Below, piece by piece: positions 26,673 through 34,866 of a DNA stretch of 64,000 nucleotides (the stretch's first letter is position 1; every line of letters begins with the position of its first letter). This DNA comes from Tharpella sp964457755 (lineage in GTDB: Bacteria; Desulfobacterota; Anaeroferrophillalia; Anaeroferrophillales; Tharpellaceae). The translations under genes were made by a program, and so were the position numbers. The notes beneath the pieces were generated by a model that ran no database searches, had not been told where the DNA came from, and saw only the letters and a list, made by a program, of their open reading frames with translations. Location: positions 40,131 to 104,130 of the forward strand of contig CAYWGC010000006.1 of NCBI GenBank assembly GCA_964457755.1, in the 5' to 3' direction.

Positions 26673-27455
26673 TTAAACTGTAGGCTTGTGGGGTTTATGA
26701 CCGTCTTCAGCGCAGCGATGGTCGTGGCGGACAAGATTAAAATCGCCACCGTAAATCTGCTTGATCAAAGTGCCATTGACGGCGCTGGTCGGGTGGATTA
26801 CGACCTGGCGGTTGACGCAGATAACACTTTTAACCACTTGCGAAACAAAGCCTAAATCGTGGGATACCAGTAAAATAGTCATACGTTTATTAAGGTGTAC
26901 CAAGGTTTCGTAAAGATTTTCTTCACTGCGTTGGTCGATGTTGGCGGTGGGTTCGTCGAGGAGTAGAAGTTGGGGCTCGGTGCAGAGTGCACGGGCGATC
27001 AGAACCCGTTGCCGCTGGCCCCCGGAAAGTTCTTGAAAAGAGTCTTTCGCGCAATCGGCAAGACCAACTTCAGCCAAAGCTTGATGGGCTATTTCAAGGG
27101 CTTGATGTGAGTATCCACCCCAAAAACTTCGGCTCTGTTTACCGATTTGTCCCATTAGGACAACGTTGAGTACTGAAACCGGAAAAAGCGGATCAAGATG
27201 AGCATGCTGGGGCATGTAGCCAATTTTGGGGCGGGCTTTTTCCGGGGAAACGCCGAAAATCTCAATCTCTCCACGATTGGGTTGTAGAAGGCCTAAGAGA
27301 AGCTTTAAAAGGGTTGTTTTGCCGCCGCCATTGGGCCCGACAATACTTCCTAATTCACCTTTTTGCACCTCCAGATTAACCGCTTCAAGAATCGGGTGTT
27401 CATGGTATGAGAAATCGAGATCGGTGATTTTTATGATGGGCAGCGGTTGGCTCAT
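26673..27455 (-). CDS. znuC: Zinc ABC transporter ATP-binding protein
   Basis: A 260-residue ATPase with Walker A GPNGGGKTTLLKLLLG, Q-loop YMPQHAHLDPLFP, signature LSGGQRQRVLIARAL, Walker B LLLLDEPTANID and H-loop VSHDLG. The C-terminus is His-rich (HDHRCAEDGHKPHKP), which may be regulatory for zinc. Start overlaps the znuA stop (ATGA-type). Confidence 0.93.
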   Translation of the reverse strand: MSQPLPIIKITDLDFSYHEHPILEAVNLEVQKGELGSIVGPNGGGKTTLLKLLLGLLQPNRGEIEIFGVSPEKARPKIGYMPQHAHLDPLFPVSVLNVVLMGQIGKQSRSFWGGYSHQALEIAHQALAEVGLADCAKDSFQELSGGQRQRVLIARALCTEPQLLLLDEPTANIDQRSEENLYETLVHLNKRMTILLVSHDLGFVSQVVKSVICVNRQVVIHPTSAVNGTLIKQIYGGDFNLVRHDHRCAEDGHKPHKPTV

Positions 27456-28393
27456 TTTATTTTTTTTAAATGATTGCGGATGGTTTTTGCAATCTGGCTG
27501 AGGTTAGCGCAATAGTCGAGGGCTAGAGGGTCGATAGGGATAACGCTGCAATTTAAGGTTTCAGCAATTTTTTGAGCGCTCTGCTGGTCAAATTGAGGTT
27601 GTACAAAGATAACTTGAGCCTGTTTTTGCCGCGCTTTTTTAATGAATTTGGCTAAACTTTTGGCTTTTGGGTTTTTACCTTCAATTTCGATGGCCAATTG
27701 TTGCATATTGTAAGCTCTGGCAAAGTACCCGAAAGCGGGGTGATAGGCAAATAGGGTACTTCCATGAAATGGCGCTAAAGTTTCTGATAGTTCTTTGTGT
27801 AGATTTTTAAGTTTTTTTCTTAAAATACTTAAATTGTCAAGATAAAAGCTTTTTCCATCAGGGTCAATATGGCTTATGGCAGAGTAGATGCTATGGGCCT
27901 GCTTAAGCGCTAATCGAGGATCGAGCCAGCTGTGCGGGTCAAGGCCGGTGAGGTGCTGATGTTCTTCATGGTGGCTATGGTGTGCCGGTCCTTTTTCCGG
28001 CTGAATCCAGCTTTGCATGGCTTGGAGCTCTATGCCGGCTTGAGTGTCGATGATTTCAGGGTGGCTTGGAAGAGCTCCAATCTTTTTTAATAGCGCATTT
28101 TCAAAAGGGAGCCCGACTTTGAAAAAAAGTTGGGCTTGGCTTAAAGCCTTAATTTGTTGGGGTGAGGGGGAAAACGTTGCTGGATTCTTACCTGGTGGCA
28201 ACAGCAGCTCTACCTTAACCCGGTTACCGCCGATCTGTCGGCAGAAATCGAGATGCGGGCCAATGCTGACAAAAATCGGTATGGGCTGGTTAACCCCCTG
28301 GCCTGACTCGACCCCAGCTGTTGCGGGTGAAGCTCCAGCCCCCCTGCCAAACATCAGTAAGCTGAAAAGCAGCGGCAGAAAGATTTTTTTCAT
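27452..28393 (-). CDS. znuA: Zinc ABC transporter substrate-binding protein
   Basis: A 313-residue cluster A-I binding protein. After a signal peptide it shows IPIFVSIGPHLDFCRQIGGN, VELLLPPGKNPATFSPSPQQ, and the His-rich loop GPAHHSHHEEHQHLTG, followed by DPHSWLDPRLA. The metal-binding histidines and final Asp (IPIDPLALDY) are present. The His-rich loop indicates zinc. Overlaps or abuts the OmpA-like gene at 28393. Confidence 0.93.
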   Translation of the reverse strand: MKKIFLPLLFSLLMFGRGAGASPATAGVESGQGVNQPIPIFVSIGPHLDFCRQIGGNRVKVELLLPPGKNPATFSPSPQQIKALSQAQLFFKVGLPFENALLKKIGALPSHPEIIDTQAGIELQAMQSWIQPEKGPAHHSHHEEHQHLTGLDPHSWLDPRLALKQAHSIYSAISHIDPDGKSFYLDNLSILRKKLKNLHKELSETLAPFHGSTLFAYHPAFGYFARAYNMQQLAIEIEGKNPKAKSLAKFIKKARQKQAQVIFVQPQFDQQSAQKIAETLNCSVIPIDPLALDYCANLSQIAKTIRNHLKKIK

Positions 28394-28980
28394 TACTGGC
28401 GGCTTAAAGTTACGCGGCGATTACGAGACCGGCCCGCGGCACTCAAGTTGTCAGCTAATGGTGCACTCTCACCCAAGCCCCGGGCGCTGAGTCGGGATTT
28501 GGCAATGCCTGAATTCAATAAAGCTTTTTCTACAGCTTGGGCCCGCTGGCGGGAGAGCCTGAAGTTGCCTTCAGCTGAGCCCACATTGTCAGTGTGGCCG
28601 GTAATTACGATTTTTTCGCCAGCTAGTTTCTGGCTTTGCAAAGCTTTAGCGATCTCTGCGATTTGCACTTCTGTTTTTTCGGTGATCAGAGCTGAACCTG
28701 AGGCAAATTCGATCTTAAGATTAATAAGCCCTTTTTCACTTTGTAATGATCGGCTTATAGTCTCACTGTCAACTACGAGATCATACTTTCCCTGATCGAA
28801 ACCCTGCGCCATTTTTTTTACCGGCTCAGCGGAGACCGTGAAGGCATCTCGGCTGGCAGCGGGCTGATGTAAGCCTGCATCTATGGCTTGAACCGGCCCG
28901 GGCAGACAGACAAGGGTAGTTAAAAATAAAAAAAAGATGGCCGCGGCGAAACTTTTTGTAAGGGGATTGAAGATCAGCAT
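28393..28980 (-). CDS. OmpA-family C-terminal domain protein
   Basis: A 195-residue exported protein: signal peptide (FFLFLTTLVCLPGPVQA), then a linker, and an OmpA/MotB peptidoglycan-binding domain (INLKIEFASGSALITEKTE; KIVITGHTDNVGSAEGN; LSRQRAQAVEKALLNSG; GLGESAPLADN; RRVTLSR). It anchors to peptidoglycan in the periplasm. It is the first gene of the znu operon and may stabilise the zinc uptake route or the outer membrane under zinc limitation (inference). GAGG precedes the ATG. Confidence 0.87.
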   Translation of the reverse strand: MLIFNPLTKSFAAAIFFLFLTTLVCLPGPVQAIDAGLHQPAASRDAFTVSAEPVKKMAQGFDQGKYDLVVDSETISRSLQSEKGLINLKIEFASGSALITEKTEVQIAEIAKALQSQKLAGEKIVITGHTDNVGSAEGNFRLSRQRAQAVEKALLNSGIAKSRLSARGLGESAPLADNLSAAGRSRNRRVTLSRQ

Positions 28981-29261
28981 AAGACCTCTTTCTGTTTTGT
29001 GATTATTGTTGTCGTGATGTTAAAGTAAATGGTTAAACTCCAGTGTAGCACAGGGAGTTGATGCGGTAAACTATTTTCCCCTGCAATCGGAGCTTTATCC
29101 CATGCCAAGGCTGCCGGGAAAATTTTGGTTTTGTCGTTGTATGTTTTATGTTATAGTTTTTTTCTGTTTTTGTTTAGGCTGTTTTTGCACAATCTCTTTC
29201 AGCCTGTTTGCAAAAAAACTAATAAAGCAATTGAATCTTACCGCAACAGGAATTTTCTGCG

Positions 29262-31163
29262 ATGAAAAATGTTGAATCCGGTTTCAATCTTCAATGCTTG
29301 CGCAATGTTTCGTTAAAAATAAAACTGCTGGGCCTCTATTTTTTCGGCCTTACCCTTTTAGGGGTGATTGGCTATGGCTTCTTTATTTTTCTGGAGGTTA
29401 AAAACTACAATCAAGATCGACAGGTCTTGCGTACCCAGTCCAGCTATTTTGAAAAGATGGCTTTTGATCATTTGAAATATTCGGTTAATTTACATAATCA
29501 TCTTATTAAAGTTTATAGTAAGGCTGATACGGGACCGGGAATAACTGATAAATCAGTTATTATAAATGATTTCCTTAATAGTGTTGTGATTTTGAGCGAT
29601 GATAATTTTAACTTTGCCATATTTGACTACATCGGGACTCTCGTAACCACTAATAATAACACTTTGCAAAAGCTTATGGCAGATGAAACTGTGGATCACA
29701 GTGCGATTCATAAAGTAATCTCTAAGGCCTCTCAAAGTGGTATCAACTGTGAGTATATCGAGTTGCAGAGTGGCGAAAATCAGCAAAAACCTTCGGGTTT
29801 CTATGTTAATGTCATCCTTTTTGAACCATTAAATTATTACATTATGGCGATCGCCAGGAATGAGAACGCTGAATTAAGCATCGACCGGGTGATGGAGAAA
29901 AAAAGAGAGGATATTATAAATTCGGTTGCTTTTAGTTTGTTGCTTGGCCTTTGTGGTTCATCGGTCGTTATTATAATTCTTTTCTTATATCTTAGATCTT
30001 TGGTCGGCAATATTAATGAAATCACAAAGAGTATCAGCCAACTCTCATCCGGTGAGAAAACCGGCATCTCTCTTGAACCTGAAAATGAGGATGAAGTCGG
30101 GTTGATGATCTCTGCATTTAACGGCTATGTTCAGAAAAAAATCAACCTCGAACGTTTTAAACAATTGATTGAAGAGGATGAGAACATTCATGACGTCTAT
30201 AGCCGTATTTTTACGACACTTGAGGGTTTTTCGATCGACAACTATGCCCTATACGAAGTCAATAACAGCAAAAATCATATGAAACATATTCGGCCCGATA
30301 ACGTAGAATTTGATGGAAGTGAGGATTTTTCGATGCCTTGTAATCAGGAAATCCTCCTTAATGCAGATGCCTGCCGGGCGAAGCGTTTGGCGCAGGTGGT
30401 GGCCGGCGACAGTGATTTTCAAGTCTGCCCTCGTTATCTCCGTTACGATCAAGGATGCCGACACCTCTGTATTCCAATCATAATCAGCGGCACCGCCGGA
30501 GAGATTGTTCATATTTCAATTAAACCGGATGAGGAAGAGAACCTGAAAAAACAGACCCCGGTTATGCTAGAGTATTTTCGTAACGCGGCTCCGGTAATTG
30601 AGAGTAAAAAACTGCTCGCCAACCTTAAAGAGGCAACTCTACGAGACAACTTGACCGGTCTCAATAATCGTCGTTTTCTGGAAGAATACGTCGAGGTTCT
30701 GATTTCCGAAGCGGAACGGGAGAAGAATGAGATCGGTATTCTCATGGCCGATCTCGATTTTTTCAAAAAAGTTAATGATATTCATGGCCACCTGGTCGGC
30801 GACCGGGTTTTAAAGATACTTGCTAAAATTATGCGCAACTCAGTTAGAAGTTCTGATATCGTTATCCGTTACGGTGGCGAGGAGTTCCTGCTGATTATCA
30901 AAAAAGCTGACAGCGATGACGATGTGATGGCGGTTGCAGAAAAGATCCGTAAAAATGTCGAAGAGCATGTTATGAAAATCGACTCCGCCATCACCTTGAA
31001 AAAAACCTTAACGATCGGGGCTTCTCTCTTTCCCAAAGATAGTGAAAATTTCTGGCAGGCGGTAAAATTTGCCGATGTCGCCCTCTATCGCGGTAAAGAG
31101 GAGGGTCGTAACCGGGTGGTTCGTTTCGAAGCCTCCATGTGGGATGTCGAAGAAGAGTATTGA
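29262..31163 (+). CDS. Membrane diguanylate cyclase with HAMP
   Basis: A 633-residue sensor that makes cyclic di-GMP. TM1 (about 20-45) and TM2 (about 222-247) bracket a periplasmic sensor of about 175 residues. A HAMP-like segment (NINEITKSISQLSSGEKTG) follows. A cytoplasmic region contains five clustered cysteines near residues 365-405 (ADACRAKR, FQVCPRYL, GCRHLCIPI). The GGDEF domain ends the protein, with active-site GGEEF in RYGGEEFLLI and substrate segment LTGLNNRRF. The cysteine cluster may be a redox or metal site. No effector gene is adjacent. Confidence 0.9.
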   Translation: MKNVESGFNLQCLRNVSLKIKLLGLYFFGLTLLGVIGYGFFIFLEVKNYNQDRQVLRTQSSYFEKMAFDHLKYSVNLHNHLIKVYSKADTGPGITDKSVIINDFLNSVVILSDDNFNFAIFDYIGTLVTTNNNTLQKLMADETVDHSAIHKVISKASQSGINCEYIELQSGENQQKPSGFYVNVILFEPLNYYIMAIARNENAELSIDRVMEKKREDIINSVAFSLLLGLCGSSVVIIILFLYLRSLVGNINEITKSISQLSSGEKTGISLEPENEDEVGLMISAFNGYVQKKINLERFKQLIEEDENIHDVYSRIFTTLEGFSIDNYALYEVNNSKNHMKHIRPDNVEFDGSEDFSMPCNQEILLNADACRAKRLAQVVAGDSDFQVCPRYLRYDQGCRHLCIPIIISGTAGEIVHISIKPDEEENLKKQTPVMLEYFRNAAPVIESKKLLANLKEATLRDNLTGLNNRRFLEEYVEVLISEAEREKNEIGILMADLDFFKKVNDIHGHLVGDRVLKILAKIMRNSVRSSDIVIRYGGEEFLLIIKKADSDDDVMAVAEKIRKNVEEHVMKIDSAITLKKTLTIGASLFPKDSENFWQAVKFADVALYRGKEEGRNRVVRFEASMWDVEEEY

Positions 31164-31196
31164 TACCCCTTGACTTGGGGCGTTTAAAGATGAAAT

Positions 31197-31331
31197 ATGT
31201 TTAAATCAGGATTGGTTTTCAGCTCAAGAGTTCTTGCCGCTCTGTTTTCCGTGCTCTTACTTCTCCTGGCCCCCACCTGCCAGCTGGAGGATGAAAAACT
31301 CTACTATCCTCAATTTTCGCAAAGATCTTGA
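31197..31331 (+). CDS. Possible 44-residue exported micropeptide
   Basis: ATG-initiated frame with a credible export signal (RVLAALFSVLLLLLAPTC) and a short hydrophilic tail. The cysteine is not in a good lipobox. There is no homologue I recognise and the ribosome site is weak. It could equally be the truncated start of a lost gene. Confidence 0.3.
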   Translation: MFKSGLVFSSRVLAALFSVLLLLLAPTCQLEDEKLYYPQFSQRS

Positions 31332-31504
31332 TGCGAGACTTTTTTCACAATTAATTTATATCGAAGTGGCCGTTTCAAACTTTTATACGGGTTGCTTGAA
31401 TAGTTACAAAAATTTCTAGAATTGACAAACCTTGTCTCTTTGGTTAGAAGGTATTTTCATCGAATTAAACCAGCGTTTCAGAATATGTGTGAAAAGAGGG
31501 GTTG

Positions 31505-31963
31505 ATGGTGCATTTTAAAAAAGAGGATTGGGTCTTATATCTGGCGTCGGGTTGCGGGCTTGGAACTCTGCCCAGGATTCCCGGTACCTGGGGGTCTCTT
31601 GGGGCCTTACCTTTATGGTTTCTTTCTGCCTGGTTGAGCAATAGCTGGTATCTGTTACTGGTATTAATTGTCTCTGGAGTGGCGATTTTTATTGCTGATG
31701 AAGCGGGAAAATTTTTACAGGTTACCGATAGCCCGGTAATTGTTATTGATGAAGTTGTCGGGCTTCTGTTGGCTTTGACCGGTGTACCTTTTGGCTTTGC
31801 TAACTTTTTAACGGCCTTTATTGTTTTTCGTTTTTTTGATATTGTTAAACCTTTTCCCGCAAACTGGTGTGAAAATAATCTGGCTGGTGGTTTAGGTGTG
31901 GTTGTCGATGATCTCGTCGCCGGTGTCATGACCTGGATTGTTATGCATATTCTGTTTGTTTAA
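31505..31963 (+). CDS. pgpA: Phosphatidylglycerophosphatase A
   Basis: Dephosphorylates phosphatidylglycerophosphate in phospholipid synthesis. The 152-residue membrane protein shows ASGCGLGTLPRIPGTWGSL, the catalytic VIDEVVGLLLAL, and FRFFDIVKPFPANWCEN with a final DDLVAGV. These are the PgpA signatures. ATG 31505 sits close behind AGAGGGG; an in-frame TTG lies immediately before it. Confidence 0.92.
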   Translation: MVHFKKEDWVLYLASGCGLGTLPRIPGTWGSLGALPLWFLSAWLSNSWYLLLVLIVSGVAIFIADEAGKFLQVTDSPVIVIDEVVGLLLALTGVPFGFANFLTAFIVFRFFDIVKPFPANWCENNLAGGLGVVVDDLVAGVMTWIVMHILFV

Positions 31964-32111
31964 CTGTATTCTGTCCGGATTGTCGGAATTAGTGCCTTAC
32001 AGGTTGTTTTCTGTTTTTAGAAACAAGAAAACGTTCTGATAAGAGCGCTTATTTGCGGGCGCATGAATTAATTTTAAGTTGCGGGATTCAAGCCCGCTTT
32101 AGGAGTTTCCT

Positions 32112-33149
32112 ATGGATAAAAATCATCATCGCGCGATCGATATGGCGGTTAGTCAGATCGAAAAAGAGTTTGGAAAAGGTTCTATCATGCGTCTTGGTGA
32201 TCAAGCTGAGCCTGCAAATATTGAGGTTATCTCAACCGGTTCTTTGAGTCTTGATATAGCTCTCGGGGTTGGCGGCATTCCGCGGGGTCGGGTGATCGAG
32301 ATCTATGGTCCTGAATCTTCGGGTAAAACCACGCTGGCTTTGCACATTGTTGCTGAGGCCCAGAAACTTGGTGGGGCGGCGGCTTTTGTTGATGCTGAAC
32401 ATGCTCTTGATATTATCTATGCCCGTAAACTTGGTGTCAATATCGAAGATTTGCTGGTTTCGCAACCCGATACCGGTGAACAGGCTCTCGAGATAACCGA
32501 AATTCTGGTTCGTAGCGGGGCCCTTGATGTGGTGGTTGTTGACTCTGTGGCCGCCCTGGTGCCGCGGGCTGAGATAGAAGGTGAGATGGGGGATTCCCAT
32601 ATGGGTCTGCAGGCCCGACTCATGTCTCAAGCCTTGCGTAAGCTGGTGGCAGCGATCAGTAAATCGAAGACCACGGTTATATTTATCAACCAGATTCGCA
32701 TGAAGATCGGGGTTATGTTCGGGAACCCCGAGACTACTACCGGCGGTAACGCATTGAAGTTTTATGCCAGTGTCCGTCTCGAAATTCGGAGAACTGGGGC
32801 GATTAAAAAAGGCGAAGATGTTCTTGGTAATGCAACCCGGGTCAAGGTTGTGAAAAATAAGGTTGCGCCACCTTTCAAAGAGGCGCGTTTTGATATTCTT
32901 TTTGGCGAAGGGATTTCCAAGGCTGGTGATGTACTTGACCTGGCTGTTGAATGTGGGGTCGCGGAAAAAAGCGGTTCCTGGTACTCTTATGATGGTGAAC
33001 GTTTAGGTCAAGGGCGTGATTTCGTCAGGAACCACATTAAAGAAAATCCCGATATTTTGGCTGCTATGGAAGCGAAAGTTCGTGAATTTTATTCGATCCC
33101 AGCTGCCGGTGGCACAAAGCCGGAAAATGCAGGTGAAGATAAAGCTTAG
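32112..33149 (+). CDS. recA: Recombinase A
   Basis: DNA strand-exchange and SOS co-protease protein, 345 residues. Walker A is GPESSGKTTL at about 66-74, with VVVDSVAALVPRAEIEGEMG (Walker B/L1), TTVIFINQIRMKIGVMFGNP (L2) and the acidic C-terminus. A GGAGTTTCCT region precedes the ATG. A short stem (GCGGG/CCCGC, 32081-32097) lies just upstream of the ribosome site. No clear LexA box was recognised. It is followed by pilT, recX and alaS on the same strand. Confidence 0.98.
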   Translation: MDKNHHRAIDMAVSQIEKEFGKGSIMRLGDQAEPANIEVISTGSLSLDIALGVGGIPRGRVIEIYGPESSGKTTLALHIVAEAQKLGGAAAFVDAEHALDIIYARKLGVNIEDLLVSQPDTGEQALEITEILVRSGALDVVVVDSVAALVPRAEIEGEMGDSHMGLQARLMSQALRKLVAAISKSKTTVIFINQIRMKIGVMFGNPETTTGGNALKFYASVRLEIRRTGAIKKGEDVLGNATRVKVVKNKVAPPFKEARFDILFGEGISKAGDVLDLAVECGVAEKSGSWYSYDGERLGQGRDFVRNHIKENPDILAAMEAKVREFYSIPAAGGTKPENAGEDKA

Positions 33150-33199
33150 GTGTGATGAAGGCATAAGTATCCATGCAGGATCGAAATAGGTAAGCCACT

Positions 33200-34393
33200 A
33201 TGGAACTCTTCCAAAATATTCTTAAAACGGCCCTTAACTTTAAGGCTTCCGATATTCATTTGAAAGCCGGTGCGCCACCGATTGTCCGGGTTGACGGCAA
33301 TCTCTATCCTTTCAAAGATTTTCCTCGATTAAGTGTTGATAATCTCAAAGAGATGGCCGATTCGATGATGGGGCCGGTGCAAAAAGAGTATCTACGTGAT
33401 TTTTATGAGGTTGACCTTGGTTACGGGGTGCCCGGGATCGGGCGTTTTCGGGTCAATATCTATCAGCAGCGTGGTTCACTGGTAATCGCCATGAGAACCA
33501 TCTCCTTTGAAATACTTGATCTTAAAACTTTAAATATGCCGCCGATTGTTGAAAAGCTGATTGATGAGCAGCGCCGGGGTTTGATTCTGGTAACCGGGAC
33601 GACCGGTAGTGGTAAAAGTACGACGCTGGCGGCGATGATTGACTATATTAATCAGAATCGTAGTGAAAATATTATCACAATCGAAGATCCTATCGAGTAT
33701 CTGCACCGGGATAACTTAAGTCTTATCAATCAACGGGAGGTAGGTTTTGATACGACCTCTTTTGCGCTCGCCTTACGTTCGGCTCTGCGCCAGGACCCCG
33801 ATATTCTCCTGGTTGGTGAAATGCGTGACCTTGAAACCATTGAGATTGCGATGACGGCGGCAGAAACCGGCCATCTGGTGCTCAGCACCCTGCATACCGT
33901 TGATGCCGTCGAAACTATTAATCGGATTATCTCGGTTTTTCCTCCGCACCAGCAAGCCCAGGTACGACTTCAGCTGGCCAGTATTTTGCGCGGAGTCATT
34001 TCCCAGCGTCTGATTGAGCGTTGTGATGGCAAGGGCCGGGTGCCGGCGATTGAGGTGCTGGTCAATACGCCGATGATCCGCGAATGTATTACTGATTCCG
34101 ATAAAACTATGGAGATTAAGGATGCGATTATAAAGGGGCATTCGATCTATGGTATGCAGTCGTTTGATCAATCTATTTTAGGTCACTATAGAAAAGGTTT
34201 GATCTCTTATGAAGAGGCTTTGCGGCAGAGTAGCAATCCGGATGATTTCCTCCTTAAGGTGCAAGGGGTTAGTTCCAGTTCCGATACCAGCTGGGATGCT
34301 TTTGATGGTTCTGACAAAAAAATAGATGGAACCGCGACAGCTCCCGTTGCTGCAAAAAATGGCGAAATGGATATCGAAAGATTTGGCCAATGA
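33200..34393 (+). CDS. pilT: PilT-type pilus retraction ATPase
   Basis: A 397-residue hexameric ATPase of the type IV pilus. It shows Walker A VTGTTGSGKSTT at 131-142, the Asp box ENIITIEDPIEYLH, Walker B DPDILLVGEMRD, and the His box GHLVLSTLHTVDAVETINRI. The N-terminal PAS-like domain (ASDIHLKAGAPPIVRVDG) is typical of PilT/PilU. It lies between recA and recX and its stop overlaps the recX start (ATGA). Other pilus genes are not in the window, so the choice between PilT and PilU is uncertain. Confidence 0.9.
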   Translation: MELFQNILKTALNFKASDIHLKAGAPPIVRVDGNLYPFKDFPRLSVDNLKEMADSMMGPVQKEYLRDFYEVDLGYGVPGIGRFRVNIYQQRGSLVIAMRTISFEILDLKTLNMPPIVEKLIDEQRRGLILVTGTTGSGKSTTLAAMIDYINQNRSENIITIEDPIEYLHRDNLSLINQREVGFDTTSFALALRSALRQDPDILLVGEMRDLETIEIAMTAAETGHLVLSTLHTVDAVETINRIISVFPPHQQAQVRLQLASILRGVISQRLIERCDGKGRVPAIEVLVNTPMIRECITDSDKTMEIKDAIIKGHSIYGMQSFDQSILGHYRKGLISYEEALRQSSNPDDFLLKVQGVSSSSDTSWDAFDGSDKKIDGTATAPVAAKNGEMDIERFGQ

Positions 34394-34848
34394 GCCGAGC
34401 TCCGGTTTCAGCCTGGTGGAAGGCTCAGGAACTGCTCGCCCGCCGGGACCATGGTTCCCGGGAACTTATCAATAAACTGAAAATTCGCGACTATCCAGCC
34501 TCAGAGATTCAAGCGGCAATAAGTCGTTTGAACGATGCCGGACTGCTGAATGATAAAGCCTTTGCCAAAAAATTGGTTACCGAACTTTTTTTACGCCGGG
34601 GCTATGGCTTTAACTCCATAATCATGCGTTTGCGGCAAAAGGGATTGGAGCAAGAGTTATGCGAAAGAGTGACCAGGAATTTTTTTAGTGAACTTGATGA
34701 AGCGGAGCTCCAGGCGGTTATGATGCGCTTGCTTGAGCGCCGGCGGTCTAAAGGGGAAGATAAAAATCGTCTTTTTGCCTGGCTGAAAAGACGTGGTTTT
34801 CGCAGTGATGAAATCAGTCGAGCCTTACAAACCATATCAGATTGTTAA
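34390..34848 (+). CDS. recX: RecA regulator RecX
   Basis: A 152-residue RecX protein that limits RecA filaments. It has three-helix repeats with the usual signatures: AQELLARRDHGSRELINKL, RLNDAGLLNDKAFAKKLV, RGYGFNSIIMRLRQKG, and a last repeat LKRRGFRSDEISRAL. It overlaps pilT by four bases. Confidence 0.9.
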   Translation: MSRAPVSAWWKAQELLARRDHGSRELINKLKIRDYPASEIQAAISRLNDAGLLNDKAFAKKLVTELFLRRGYGFNSIIMRLRQKGLEQELCERVTRNFFSELDEAELQAVMMRLLERRRSKGEDKNRLFAWLKRRGFRSDEISRALQTISDC

Positions 34849-34866
34849 CTAAGGAGAGATAACTTG

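Noticed and set aside
32004..32037. Possible LexA/SOS box upstream of recA (AGAAAACGTTCT and nearby repeats)
   Set aside because: The arms are short and match neither the E. coli, the Bacillus nor the Geobacter-type LexA sites well; not called.
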